61,595 bases of DNA from an uncultured Oscillospiraceae bacterium (GTDB taxonomy: Bacteria; Bacillota; Clostridia; Oscillospirales; Oscillospiraceae): NCBI GenBank assembly GCA_947623745.1, contig CANQHN010000016.1:1-61595 (forward strand). Direction: 5' to 3'. This document shows positions 51,221-59,938 of the stretch, piece after piece (the stretch's first letter is position 1; the number at the start of each line of letters is the position of its first letter). The position numbers and the translations under genes were made by a program. The notes beneath the pieces are model-generated. The model saw only the letters and a program-made list of their open reading frames with translations. It was not told the DNA's origin and searched no databases.

Positions 51221-52195
51221 ATGGATAAAACGATCAATCTGAATAATATCATCGGCGCCGCGTCCGGTGAGCACAGCAATATGCTGGGCAAGTTTCTTTA
51301 CTTCTCCCTCTCCAATGTCCTTGTAGACAAAAAGGAGCTGGAGAAACTGTGTGAGAGCCTGGGCATGGACTGCTCCTGCGGCAAGCGGCTGCCCGTGTCC
51401 GACGCATTCAAAAGCGCCACCGGGGATATCAGGGACCGCATCACTGTCCGGCGGGGCGGTGAACAGAAGTTTTACCAGATCTACTGCAGGGACAATGAGA
51501 ACACCCCCGATGTGCTCTCTCGGGAGCTGGTGAAGGAAACCGTGAACCAGCGCACCAACCAGTACGAGAAGCTGGCCAACATCCATTATGACAAGGCCGA
51601 CCAGCGCTTCGGTTACGACAACCTTTCCTACGATGAGGATGTAGACGCCATGCATTACTGCCAGCAGGCGGAAGAACTCTTTGAACTGTATCAGACCTGT
51701 GCCAACCGCAAGCAGATCGAAACCATCTGCCTGAAATACCTGCGTTCTCTGGACGCCACCAAGGTCAGCGTCAACGGGCATCTCTATTTCATTCCCAGGC
51801 ACACCATGGACCAGGTAGCGGTATTCGAGACTTTCATGGAGGAACTCAGCCGCCTCAACCGCAACAATACCCCGCTGATTGCCAACAGCTTCTATATCAT
51901 CGACGACGCCAAGCAGCGCGATAAGATGACGGAGGAGTTTTATCTGGCGGTCAAGAAGGATATTGCGAAGTACCAGGAGCGGGCCGACTACTTCATCCAG
52001 TCCGGCTGTAGCAGCCCCTCCACCATGGAGCGGTGGGTCGTGAGGATCCAGGCGTTGGAGGAAAAGAAACGCCACTATGAGGAGATCCTGCGACGGGAGC
52101 TTACCGGCCTGGATGAGGAGTTTGAATCCCTCCGGCTGCTCTCGCAGGAGTTGTCCCTGCGGGCCAGAGGTATTCGCTCCAGAAAAGCGGCGTAA
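51221..52195 (+). CDS. hypothetical phage/ICE protein
   Basis: 324 residues. It contains two Cys (CSCGKR) and long helices (EDVDAMHYCQQAEELFELYQ; C-terminal coiled coil QALEEKKRHYEEILRREL). GEQKFYQIYCRDNENTPDVL and TMDQVAVFETFMEELSRLN suggest a family of phage-like proteins (possibly DUF6744). No catalytic motif is seen. It is the last gene of core operon 2, ending 19 bp before a terminator. Confidence 0.7.
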   Translation: MDKTINLNNIIGAASGEHSNMLGKFLYFSLSNVLVDKKELEKLCESLGMDCSCGKRLPVSDAFKSATGDIRDRITVRRGGEQKFYQIYCRDNENTPDVLSRELVKETVNQRTNQYEKLANIHYDKADQRFGYDNLSYDEDVDAMHYCQQAEELFELYQTCANRKQIETICLKYLRSLDATKVSVNGHLYFIPRHTMDQVAVFETFMEELSRLNRNNTPLIANSFYIIDDAKQRDKMTEEFYLAVKKDIAKYQERADYFIQSGCSSPSTMERWVVRIQALEEKKRHYEEILRRELTGLDEEFESLRLLSQELSLRARGIRSRKAA

Positions 52196-52214
52196 CATGC
52201 CATGACCGCAATGC

Positions 52215-52243
52215 GCGGGGAGGGTTATCCTCCCCGCTTTTTT
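52215..52243 (+). terminator. terminator of core operon 2
   Basis: A 9-bp GC stem GCGGGGAGG with loop GTTAT and T6. It closes the 13-kb operon that starts at 39465. Confidence 0.93.
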
Positions 52244-52289
52244 GTGCATAGAAACCCTCTCAATATACTTGTCAGGACAAATATATCTA

Positions 52290-52319
52290 TTGTCATTTTG
52301 TGCAGAAATAAGGTATAAT
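52290..52319 (+). promoter_or_regulatory. promoter of the orphan response regulator
   Basis: TTGTCA (52290-52295), 18 bp and a consensus TATAAT (52314-52319). A small inverted repeat TTGTCAGGACAA sits about 10 bp upstream of the -35 box and may be an operator. Confidence 0.72.
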
Positions 52320-52327
52320 TATATCGG

Positions 52328-52384
52328 CAGTGGGAGGTATGCCATTCAGCAAGTTACAAGTCAATACCCATAGCTGCCCCACTG
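52328..52384 (+). promoter_or_regulatory. structured 5' leader of the response regulator
   Basis: CAGTGGG (52328-52334) pairs with CCCACTG (52378-52384), and GGTAT (52336-52340) with ATACC (52364-52368). This gives a closed stem with an internal loop at the start of the mRNA. It could shield or time translation. No known riboswitch is recognised. Confidence 0.5.
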
Positions 52385-52431
52385 TTTATTGAACAGAGAA
52401 GGATACGGATAAACGAAAGCGAGGTGGGTTA

Positions 52432-53127
52432 ATGGAGAAACAGGCAATATCTATTTGTCTTGTGACCGAACTGAATAAGACGCTGGAGGATAAGCTTTTC
52501 CAGCATCGCACAGAACTGGAGTCATGCGCCTCTCTGGAGGAGGCAGAATCTAAACTGGGGCGGAAGCATTACTGCCTGATTGTCTTCGATGTTTCAGCTG
52601 TGACAACAGAGCGGGCGCTTCGAAGCCTTGCGCTGATGCGGCGATTGACCTACGCGCCCATTTTGCTGCTGGCCCCCATGGAACTGGGGAAGGAATTGAT
52701 TAAAGCCGGGGCAGATTGCTGTATCTCTACCTCGGCGTCACCTGATTCGCTTACATTGGCTGCACTCTCTTTGCTCCGGCGCTACACGCTCTATGACCAG
52801 TACGATGAAACACGCCCTATGAATGCAGTGATTTACCGGCGTGGAATTGCATTTGACCACCTGCACCATCAGGTGACCCTGGATGGCGAGCAGATCCACC
52901 TGACGCCAAAAGAATATAAGCTCCTCTATTACTTTGTCAGAAACCCTGGCATCTTGTTCTCAGCCGATCAGATATGTGACAGCATTTGGGGCGTTGAGTT
53001 TGACGAGAATCGGGATGTGACTACCGTGATTGCCGAACTCCGCCATAAGCTGAAGGATACCAGAGAGCATCCGGTTTATATTCAAACAATTCATGGGTTT
53101 GGCTATAAATTTCTTCCTGAAGAGTAG
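52432..53127 (+). CDS. OmpR-family winged-helix regulator, degenerate receiver
   Basis: 231 residues. Residues 6-115 form a receiver-like domain. Asp53 is at the phosphorylation site (IVFDVS), but the first strand lacks the usual acidic pair and the strand-5 Lys is replaced (CCISTSAS). The C-terminal winged helix is complete (LTPKEYKLLYYFVRNPG, TTVIAELRHKL and IHGFGYKF). No histidine kinase is nearby, so it may be phosphorylation-independent. OmpR-type proteins bind direct repeats of 10-11 bp; 11-bp repeats occur at 54109-54141 near the recombinases. Confidence 0.87.
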   Translation: MEKQAISICLVTELNKTLEDKLFQHRTELESCASLEEAESKLGRKHYCLIVFDVSAVTTERALRSLALMRRLTYAPILLLAPMELGKELIKAGADCCISTSASPDSLTLAALSLLRRYTLYDQYDETRPMNAVIYRRGIAFDHLHHQVTLDGEQIHLTPKEYKLLYYFVRNPGILFSADQICDSIWGVEFDENRDVTTVIAELRHKLKDTREHPVYIQTIHGFGYKFLPEE

Positions 53128-53199
53128 TAAACTGTCGAAGCCTGCGATATTTCATGGAAAATCCAGGGAAAATCCTGATAAAATCTGGGGAATTATAGT

Positions 53200-53325
53200 G
53201 TATGCTTTTCTTATTCATCGAATAAGGAGAGCATACCGTGAAAACAGTCCTGATATGGCTGAAACTGAATTACAAGATCTTAAAGGCCGTTGTTACCGCC
53301 CAGGGAACAGCGGCCTTTTTCTGTT
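53200..53325 (+). ncRNA. candidate small structured RNA
   Basis: A 17-bp hairpin (arms 53200-53216 and 53220-53236, two G-U pairs, loop ATC) is followed by an intrinsic terminator with GGCCGTTGTT pairing to AACAGCGGCC and T5 (about 53285-53322). A frame from GTG 53238 runs through the terminator and would encode 75 residues, but it looks non-coding. It may be a leader peptide plus attenuator. The rest of 53128-53598 has nothing I recognise. Confidence 0.45.
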
Positions 53326-53598
53326 CGACACGGTCTGATAAAAGAGTAAAGAAAACCACAATTTTCCATTATTTTTGCAACCTGCCTTTATATAACGCAG
53401 CAAAAAAAGCCCTGCGCCGTACAGATGGATCTGTGCCGGTAACTGCGAAAAGTGTCGTCAATTAGCCCCCTTTGTCATTTCCTGTCATCTTCCCGCGTAT
53501 CCCCGCAGGAAAGCATCCGCCGAATTTCATTGTCGGTCCCCTCCGTACAGTTTTTCACCGCTCACCGAAAGAAAAATTGTATGGAAAGGATTTTACAT

Positions 53599-54084
53599 AT
53601 GAATACAGAAACGAGAAGACATGTGGTCGATTTACTGGACACCTACCGTAAAAGGGCCCGTCAGATCGCTGTTCTGCGGTATGAACTCTCCAATCCGGCG
53701 ATAATCACGGAGGAGGAGATGATCGATACCATGCAGTTCGCCCACCCGGAGGGTTCGGGGGGCACGGATGGACGCGTCTCCGACAAAACGCCCTACATCG
53801 CCCTGGGCTACCGGGACCAGGCGGAACGCCTCAACTGCGAGGCTGTCAGTGAAATCGCCTCGGAATTGCTGAGGCTGGAGCAGGAACAGGCCAGGCTGGA
53901 ATATTATATCTCCCTGCTGGAGCCCCGCCAGGAGCGTGTGCTCCGCATGACCTGTTTTGAGGGATCCGCGCAGGAAACCGTGGCCAAAGAACTTGGAATC
54001 ACATTGCGCAGGGTCCAGGATATCAAGGCCCAGGCCATCAACGAACTTGCGGAGATGTACGCATTTACCGCTAAACTGAAGTGA
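53599..54084 (+). CDS. sigma-70 region 4-like protein
   Basis: 161 residues from ATG 53599, with GGAAAGGA 9 nt upstream. The upstream in-frame start extends into non-coding sequence. An N-terminal helical part is followed by EYYISLLEPRQERVLRMTCF and the HTH SAQETVAKELGITLRRVQDIKAQAINEL, as in sigma region 4. No region 2 is present. The half sigma at 22900-23256 could be its partner. Alternatively it is an ArpU/RinA-like late activator. Confidence 0.75.
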   Translation: MNTETRRHVVDLLDTYRKRARQIAVLRYELSNPAIITEEEMIDTMQFAHPEGSGGTDGRVSDKTPYIALGYRDQAERLNCEAVSEIASELLRLEQEQARLEYYISLLEPRQERVLRMTCFEGSAQETVAKELGITLRRVQDIKAQAINELAEMYAFTAKLK

Positions 54085-54108
54085 TCCCGTAGTCCGCTTC
54101 GCTCTTTC

Positions 54109-54141
54109 TTCGTAAAAGTTTCGTGAAAACTTCGTAAAAGA
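54109..54141 (+). repeat. three tandem 11-bp repeats upstream of the recombinase region
   Basis: TTCGTAAAAGT, TTCGTGAAAAC and TTCGTAAAAGA are head to tail. They end 16 bp before the -35 box at 54158. An 11-bp direct-repeat array at this distance fits activator binding by an OmpR-type protein. The same TTCGTRAAA core is found at 35384-35419. Confidence 0.65.
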
Positions 54142-54157
54142 TGTGGCGGTATAGGGC

Positions 54158-54187
54158 TTGAAACTTCGTCCCGGCCTATGTTATGAT
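54158..54187 (+). promoter_or_regulatory. promoter downstream of the tandem repeats
   Basis: TTGAAA (54158-54163), an 18-bp spacer and TATGAT (54182-54187). It would start a transcript about 130 bp before the DUF6870-like gene, passing the hairpin at 54207-54248. Confidence 0.6.
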
Positions 54188-54206
54188 TAGGCTGTCAAAA
54201 AAAGAG

Positions 54207-54248
54207 ATGCTCTCCGGCTTCGCTGGCCGGAGGGCATTTCCTTTTCTC
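54207..54248 (+). terminator. terminator-like hairpin in the recombinase leader
   Basis: ATGC-T-CTCCGGC pairs with GCCGGAG-G-GCAT, followed by TTCCTTTTC. It lies directly after the promoter at 54158, so it may act as an attenuator for the genes ahead. Confidence 0.65.
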
Positions 54249-54322
54249 AGTGATGCGGCCTGCATAGCGTGGCCGCCCTTTTCATATCCATGTTATTGAT
54301 AATAGGACAGGGGGGAACCGTC

Positions 54323-54589
54323 ATGCAGGGATATGCCCTTACAGCGGAAGAATATCAAAAGCTGAAAAATACGGATATCCGTAAGGTGGATCCGGCCACA
54401 GTGCCGGACATCAAGGATGTCGAGGTGGATACCTCGCTCCCGCCTGCGGAGCGGATCTTGGATGCGGTGCGGCAGATGAACGGAAACCCCTTTGTCTTCC
54501 GCAGCGGCGGCATCCTGGTAAAGACCTCTTTCGTGGGAACGAGGTCCCTGCAGGCGGTGCTGGAGGACTGCCTGGAAAGCTCTAAATGA
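54323..54589 (+). CDS. DUF6870-like small protein
   Basis: 88 residues from ATG 54323 after AGGGGGGA. NTDIRKVDPATVPDIKDVEVD, LPPAERILDAVRQMNGNPFVF and a VKTSFVGT segment match a small family (I believe DUF6870) that usually precedes recombinase genes in Clostridial elements. Its function is not known; it may be a recombination accessory factor. The earlier in-frame start lacks a ribosome site. Confidence 0.7.
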   Translation: MQGYALTAEEYQKLKNTDIRKVDPATVPDIKDVEVDTSLPPAERILDAVRQMNGNPFVFRSGGILVKTSFVGTRSLQAVLEDCLESSK

Positions 54590-54730
54590 CAACGCCGCAA
54601 AAACTCCCTCTTTACAGGAGGATCGAGAACTGATATACTGAGTGCGGACTAAATCAGAATCACAGGTTCCATTGAACGCTTTCTGACGATATGGCCGCAT
54701 ACGCGGCGATGATTGTCAGGAGGTTGTTTT

Positions 54731-56362
54731 ATGGAATTTTTTTATTGCTATGCTTATGGGCGCCTCTCTAAAGAGGATGGCGACAAGGTCGAAAGCGACA
54801 GCATCAAAAACCAGCGGGATCTGATCCATACCTATATCAGCCGGCACACCGAGATGAAGCTGGTGGACGAGGGGTACGACGACGGTTATACGGGTACTAA
54901 TTTTGAGCGCCCTCATTTCAAGGAGATGCTGGAGGCTGTGCGCAGCGGAAAGGTCAACTGCGTGATCGTCAAGGATCTCTCCCGTTTCGGCCGTGAGTAC
55001 ATCGAAGCGGGCCGTTATATCGAAAAACTGTTCCCGGCGCTGGGCGTCCGCTTCATCGCTATCAACGACAACTATGACACCGCACATCTGGACAGCGCCA
55101 GCAGCCTGATGCTGCCCTTCAAGAACCTGATCAACGACTCCTATTGCAGGGATACCTCCATCAAGATCCGCAGCCATTTTGATGTCAAGCGGAGAAACGG
55201 GGAGTTTATCGGGTCCTTCGCCGCATATGGCTACGCGAAGGACCCGGACAACAAAAATCGGCTGGTGGTCGATCCCGAAGCTGCCGATGTTGTGCGGGAC
55301 ATATTCTCGCGCCTCATCTCTGGCCAGAGCTGCCAGAGCATCTCGGATGATCTTAACGCGCTGGGGATCCTTTCTCCCATGGAGTATAAGCGGGCGAAGG
55401 GCATGAATTATGAGTCCGGCTACCGCGTCCACAGCAAAGCTATGTGGAGCGCCGGCGGTGTGCGCCGCATTCTGGAGAATGAGGTTTATCTGGGCGTGAT
55501 GGAGCAGGGCAAGCGTACCACCCCAAATTATAAAGTCAAAACAGTGATCAAACGGCCGCGGGAACAGTGGCTGCGTGTGGAGGATACCCACGAGGCCATT
55601 ATCAGCCGGGAGGATTTTGAACTGGCCGCGAGGCTGATGCGCACCGACACCCGTAAAGCCCCCGGCGCAAAGGCTGTTTATCCCCTCTCCGGGCTGGTGT
55701 ATTGCGGCGATTGCAAGGGCAGTATGATCCGCAAGACCAGCACTTACGACGGGAAGAGCTATGCCTATTATATCTGCGCGGTCCACCGGGCAGATAAAAC
55801 GGTATGCTCCCCTCACAGCATCAGCGAGGCCAAACTGGAGAAGGCTGTGCTGGATGGCATCAATTTTCACATTAAAGCCGTAGTCGCGCTGAGTGATGCG
55901 CTGGAGGCCATCGGCCGGCGGCCGCTCCAGAAGGTAGCCGCGGAAAAAATGGACCGGCAGCTGGAAACCCTGCGCCGGGAGCTTGTGAGTAAGCAGGATA
56001 TCCGGGATTCCCTCTACCGCCGCTATGCCGCCGGGGAGGTGTCCCAGGAGGACTTTTATGAGTTCAAACGGATATTTACCAGGGACTGCGAGGAAGTGGA
56101 GCAGTCCATTGAAGCGCAGCAGAAGCAGCTTGATGCGTTGGTTGAGGCGGCCTCACCGGACAGCCCTTGGATCGAGCATTTCCGGCGCTATGGACAGTTG
56201 GACAGCCTCAGACGGGATACGCTGGTGCGCCTTGTAGACCGTATTGTGGTATATGAAGACGACCGTGTTGAAATCGAGTTCCGCTACCACGAGCAGTTTA
56301 GGCAGGCTATGACCATCGTTGCCGGGCAGGCGAAGGCTCTGCCGCTGAGAGAGGCGGTGTGA
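54731..56362 (+). CDS. large serine recombinase 1
   Basis: 543 residues. The resolvase domain has YGRLS with the nucleophile Ser13, then DLSRFGREYIEAGRYIEK. A recombinase domain, a zinc ribbon (CGDCKGSM) and a coiled coil follow, as in TndX/TnpX-type integrases. These enzymes join attP and attB and excise the element with an accessory factor. AGGAGG is 7 nt before the ATG. The next recombinase begins 4 bp after its stop. Confidence 0.93.
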   Translation: MEFFYCYAYGRLSKEDGDKVESDSIKNQRDLIHTYISRHTEMKLVDEGYDDGYTGTNFERPHFKEMLEAVRSGKVNCVIVKDLSRFGREYIEAGRYIEKLFPALGVRFIAINDNYDTAHLDSASSLMLPFKNLINDSYCRDTSIKIRSHFDVKRRNGEFIGSFAAYGYAKDPDNKNRLVVDPEAADVVRDIFSRLISGQSCQSISDDLNALGILSPMEYKRAKGMNYESGYRVHSKAMWSAGGVRRILENEVYLGVMEQGKRTTPNYKVKTVIKRPREQWLRVEDTHEAIISREDFELAARLMRTDTRKAPGAKAVYPLSGLVYCGDCKGSMIRKTSTYDGKSYAYYICAVHRADKTVCSPHSISEAKLEKAVLDGINFHIKAVVALSDALEAIGRRPLQKVAAEKMDRQLETLRRELVSKQDIRDSLYRRYAAGEVSQEDFYEFKRIFTRDCEEVEQSIEAQQKQLDALVEAASPDSPWIEHFRRYGQLDSLRRDTLVRLVDRIVVYEDDRVEIEFRYHEQFRQAMTIVAGQAKALPLREAV

Positions 56363-56366
56363 GAGC

Positions 56367-58091
56367 ATGGCAAGGAAATCCAGAAAGAGTGTATCTGCCG
56401 TTATTCAAAATGGCCACGCGGAAGCCGAGGTACAGGCGGCGGAGAGCGCGGTGCAGGAGCAGGTCTATGATGTCGTGGGCTACGCCCGCCTGTCGGTGAT
56501 GGAAACACGGGATCGGAAGGACAGCGAATCGCTGCAGAATCAAAAGGCGCTGCTCCGGGATTATATTGCACGGCACCCGGATCTGCGGCTCCACGCCATT
56601 TTTGAAGACAACGGGGAAACAGGCACTAACTTTGACCGGGAAGGGTTCGAGGCCATGCTCGACGCTGTGCGCGGCGGAAAGGCCAACTGCATTGTGGTCA
56701 AGGATCTCTCCCGCTTCGGCAGGGACTACATAGAGGCGGGCACCTATCTGGAAACCATTTTCCCTGCCATTGGCGTGCGTTTCATCTCCATCGGAGACGG
56801 GTACGACAGTTCCGACGCCTCTACCGCCGATTGTTTGACAGTAGCGCTGAAAAACATGGTCAATCAGATGTACTCCAAGGATATCTCAAGGAAGTCGGGC
56901 TCCGTCCTGCGGGAAAAGATGCGGCGGGGGGAATTTATAGGGGCCTATGCCGCCTATGGATATATCAAAGACCCTCTGGATAAACACCGCATCGTCATCG
57001 ACCCGGAGGCGGCTGGCGTTGTTCGGGAGATATTCCGGAAAAAACTGGACGGGATGAGCGACGCTGCGATCACCCGCTGGCTCAATGAGGCCGGGATCCT
57101 GCGGCCCTGCTGCTACCGCTATCAAAAGGGGATCATATTGGACAAGCGGTTCGCCCGGCCGACACCCTGGGGCATTGAGGGAGTAAAAACCATCTTGCGC
57201 AACGAGGTCTATCTGGGCAACATGGTACAGGGCCGCCGCCGGTCTGAGTTCTACGCCGGAAGGCCGGATAGGATGCTGCCCCGTGAAGAGTGGACCGTCG
57301 TGGAAAACACCCACGAGCCTATCATTGACAGAGCGGATTTTGAGCGGGTGCAGGCGATCATGGCTGAGAAAAATGTCCAGTACCATGCCCGGCTCGGGAA
57401 ATACGACTACCTCGGCAAAAGCGAGAATATCCTGAAGGGCCTGGTCTACTGCGCCGACTGCGGGAAGCCCATGGTCCGCTATAAGCAGGTAAGCCACGGG
57501 AAAAGTGTCAGCTATTACTACCTCTGTCCAAACTATGCCGCGCTCCTGGAGCAGAGCGGGTGCGTCTATAAATTCTTTAAAGAGGACGCTCTGCTGGAGG
57601 CACTGCATGAGGCTGTTTCTAAAGAGGTTGAATTGGCTGCTGATATGACGGCGCTGGCCCGGCGCCTTTCCGCGGGAAAAGAAAGCAGGGCCGGAAAGGC
57701 TGCGGCAGCGATCAAGCGGTTGAATACTGAACTGGGCCGTGTAGAGGGCCTGAAAAAGACATCCATGCTGGACTATCTCGACGGAAAGCTGACCGCGGAG
57801 GAATATGAGCGGCTGCGGGAAAGCTGTTCCGTGGAGGCTGAGAACTTGAAGACGCGGATAGCGGAACTCCGCATGGAGCAGAAACAGCTGGGCGAAACAT
57901 TGACGGAGAGAAATCCTTGGCTGAAGGCTTTTGGCTGCAACAGTCCCGTGGATAGGCTGACATCGAAGCTGGCCCATGCCCTGATCGAGCGTGTCACCAT
58001 CTACGACAACAGCCGGATCGAGGTGGCATTACGATTTCAGGATGAAAAAGAACGGCTGATGGTCGCGGCCAAGGTGGTGAGCGCGGTATGA
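56367..58091 (+). CDS. large serine recombinase 2
   Basis: 574 residues. A 33-residue N-terminal extension (basic, then acidic) precedes YARLS (Ser43). DLSRFGRDYIEAGTYLET and the zinc ribbon CADCGKPM are intact. The start ATG lies only 4 bp after recombinase 1. It overlaps recombinase 3 by four bases (ATGA). Three such enzymes in one operon suggest they form a mixed complex or have split roles in integration and excision. Confidence 0.92.
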   Translation: MARKSRKSVSAVIQNGHAEAEVQAAESAVQEQVYDVVGYARLSVMETRDRKDSESLQNQKALLRDYIARHPDLRLHAIFEDNGETGTNFDREGFEAMLDAVRGGKANCIVVKDLSRFGRDYIEAGTYLETIFPAIGVRFISIGDGYDSSDASTADCLTVALKNMVNQMYSKDISRKSGSVLREKMRRGEFIGAYAAYGYIKDPLDKHRIVIDPEAAGVVREIFRKKLDGMSDAAITRWLNEAGILRPCCYRYQKGIILDKRFARPTPWGIEGVKTILRNEVYLGNMVQGRRRSEFYAGRPDRMLPREEWTVVENTHEPIIDRADFERVQAIMAEKNVQYHARLGKYDYLGKSENILKGLVYCADCGKPMVRYKQVSHGKSVSYYYLCPNYAALLEQSGCVYKFFKEDALLEALHEAVSKEVELAADMTALARRLSAGKESRAGKAAAAIKRLNTELGRVEGLKKTSMLDYLDGKLTAEEYERLRESCSVEAENLKTRIAELRMEQKQLGETLTERNPWLKAFGCNSPVDRLTSKLAHALIERVTIYDNSRIEVALRFQDEKERLMVAAKVVSAV

Positions 58092-59722
58092 TCCTGGCAA
58101 AATATATCCGCCTCTCCAGCGCCGATGAGGACGCCGTATACGGTGATAAGCCGGAGAGTAACAGCGTATCCAATCAGAGGATGCTCCTGGACAGCTATAT
58201 CCAGCGGGAAGCGGAGTTTTCCGGCTGCCCGGTCCTGGAATTTCTGGATGACGGCCGAAGCGGCACCAATTTTGCGAGGCCGGGAGTGCGAGCACTGCTG
58301 GACGCCGCCAAACGCAGGGAGATCGACTGTGTGATCGTCAAGGATTTTTCCCGGTTCGGCCGCAACTACATAGAGGTGGGCAACTACCTTGAACAGGTTT
58401 TTCCCTTCCTTGGCATCCGTTTTATCTCTGTAAACGACGGTTACGACAGCAGCAATTATCCCTACGGCGTGGCCGGGGATCTCAACAACGCCATACGGAA
58501 TCTCATCAATGAACTTTACAGCCGCGACCTCTCCGAAAAGGTGAAGGGCGCAAGGCGGCAGTACGCTCAAAGGGGGCAATGCATTGCCGCGTATCCCATC
58601 TATGGCTATCTCAAATCCCCGGAGGACAGAAAAAAGCTTATTCCGGACGATGGTGCCGCTGAAATCGTGCGCCGGATTTTTGACCGATATCTCAGTGGGC
58701 TCAGCCCGACGGAGATCGCGCGGGAACTAAATTCGGACGGCATACCGACGCCATCTCAGAGAAAGAGGGAGCTCGGCTCCAAGCGTCAGACATGGAACTC
58801 TGAACGGCGTGATAATGAGTGGACAGACACCTCGATTACCAGGATACTCCGAGACGAGCGGTATACCGGGAAACTTATCTCCATCAAATCTACACGCAGG
58901 GAGGTTGGGAATCAGAACTCCTCCAAGGCTACGGATAGAGATGATTGGATCGTTGTGCCGGACGCTTTTACCCCTATTGTAACACAGGAAATTTTTGACG
59001 CCGCACAAAGCCGGTATTCTGAAATCTGCCACCCGGTGATGCCCAGAGGACCGCAGGAAATTAAATTGTTTTCAGGGAAAGTGAAATGCGGTTCATGCGG
59101 CCTGGCCCTGACACGGCGAAAGGTAAAAGCTGGCTGGTATTACACCTGCGACGGCAGGGCACAAAAGGAGGACAGCAAGTGCCGAAGTATTCGGCTGTTC
59201 GAAAAGGATCTGATCCGAGTGGTACTCTCATCCATCCGCCTGCAGGCCAGGCTCGCCATACGGTTAGAAAAACAATCTCTCCGGCAGGAAAAAGATTCAG
59301 ACAGGGTGCTGGATCGTGTGTGGGAAAACCGGCGTCGTATGCAAATGAGGCTGGACCGGCTTACTGCGCAAAAGGTAGAGGTATATTTACGTTATGATCG
59401 TGAGGAAATAACAGCTGTCGAGTTCAAGAGGAAACGCGCCGAAATCAATCGGGCCATAGAGGAATGCTGCGCAGCGCTCTCCTCGGCCATGAAACCGGAC
59501 GCAAACAGTTGGAATAAAAACGCTGTCGGTATCAAAGAGCAGATCCATACATTGAAAGGGCTGACGAATCTGCGCAGCCTTGACCGTGAGATGGTTGAAA
59601 AGCTGATCCATTCCATACGGGTCTATGCAGGCAACCGGGTTGAAATCATCTGGAATTTTAGTGACGACTATATGAAGCTGTTTGAGAAAAAAGAGGAGGG
59701 CATTTGCAATGTGGGAACATAA
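58088..59722 (+). CDS. large serine recombinase 3
   Basis: 544 residues. The catalytic YIRLS has Ser10, and DFSRFGRNYIEVGNYLEQ is intact. The recombinase domain and zinc ribbon (CGSCGLALTRRKV ... CDGRAQKEDSKC) are followed by a coiled coil. It is translationally coupled to recombinase 2 through ATGA. It is the last gene of the element before the terminator and the likely attachment site. Confidence 0.92.
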   Translation: MILAKYIRLSSADEDAVYGDKPESNSVSNQRMLLDSYIQREAEFSGCPVLEFLDDGRSGTNFARPGVRALLDAAKRREIDCVIVKDFSRFGRNYIEVGNYLEQVFPFLGIRFISVNDGYDSSNYPYGVAGDLNNAIRNLINELYSRDLSEKVKGARRQYAQRGQCIAAYPIYGYLKSPEDRKKLIPDDGAAEIVRRIFDRYLSGLSPTEIARELNSDGIPTPSQRKRELGSKRQTWNSERRDNEWTDTSITRILRDERYTGKLISIKSTRREVGNQNSSKATDRDDWIVVPDAFTPIVTQEIFDAAQSRYSEICHPVMPRGPQEIKLFSGKVKCGSCGLALTRRKVKAGWYYTCDGRAQKEDSKCRSIRLFEKDLIRVVLSSIRLQARLAIRLEKQSLRQEKDSDRVLDRVWENRRRMQMRLDRLTAQKVEVYLRYDREEITAVEFKRKRAEINRAIEECCAALSSAMKPDANSWNKNAVGIKEQIHTLKGLTNLRSLDREMVEKLIHSIRVYAGNRVEIIWNFSDDYMKLFEKKEEGICNVGT

Positions 59723-59788
59723 ATAACTACTTCATACAGTGACCCATAATGGGCTGAACTGGGCAGGGCAGGCAACACAATAAAAGGG

Positions 59789-59815
59789 GGAACGGGGTAA
59801 TCCGTTCCTCTTTTT
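59789..59815 (+). terminator. terminator of the recombinase operon
   Basis: GGAACGG and CCGTTCC pair around GGTAAT and are followed by TCTTTTT. It is 67 bp after the recombinase 3 stop. Confidence 0.85.
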
Positions 59816-59830
59816 ATGCCGTGCGGGTGT

Positions 59831-59884
59831 TTTTTAGTCCTTATAGAGCACTGGAGGGCTATAGTGTTCTGTAAGGACTAAAAA
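59831..59884. repeat. 22-bp-arm inverted repeat at the element end
   Basis: TTTTTAGTCCTTATAGAGCA starts the left arm (59831-59852), and the right arm is 59863-59884. Only two positions differ, and both are G-U pairs in a plus-strand RNA. It lies between the recombinase terminator and the truncated recombinase. It may be a bidirectional terminator or part of the recombinase-binding region. Confidence 0.65.
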
Positions 59885-59938
59885 GAAAATAGTTTTTGCG
59901 CCGTTGCGAAAAAAATCGAATTATTTTTTGGTTTTCCC

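Larger units (their letters stand above)
14809..59935. mobile_element. integrative mobile element (core part, right end near 59935)
   Basis: This region holds an SSB, sliding clamp, primase, annealase, helicase, toxin-antitoxin modules and three tandem large serine recombinases, and it ends in a truncated foreign recombinase. Together these mark an integrative element. The left boundary is not seen, and the cargo at 1-14713 probably belongs to it as well. No transfer genes are visible, so conjugation cannot be claimed. Confidence 0.75.
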
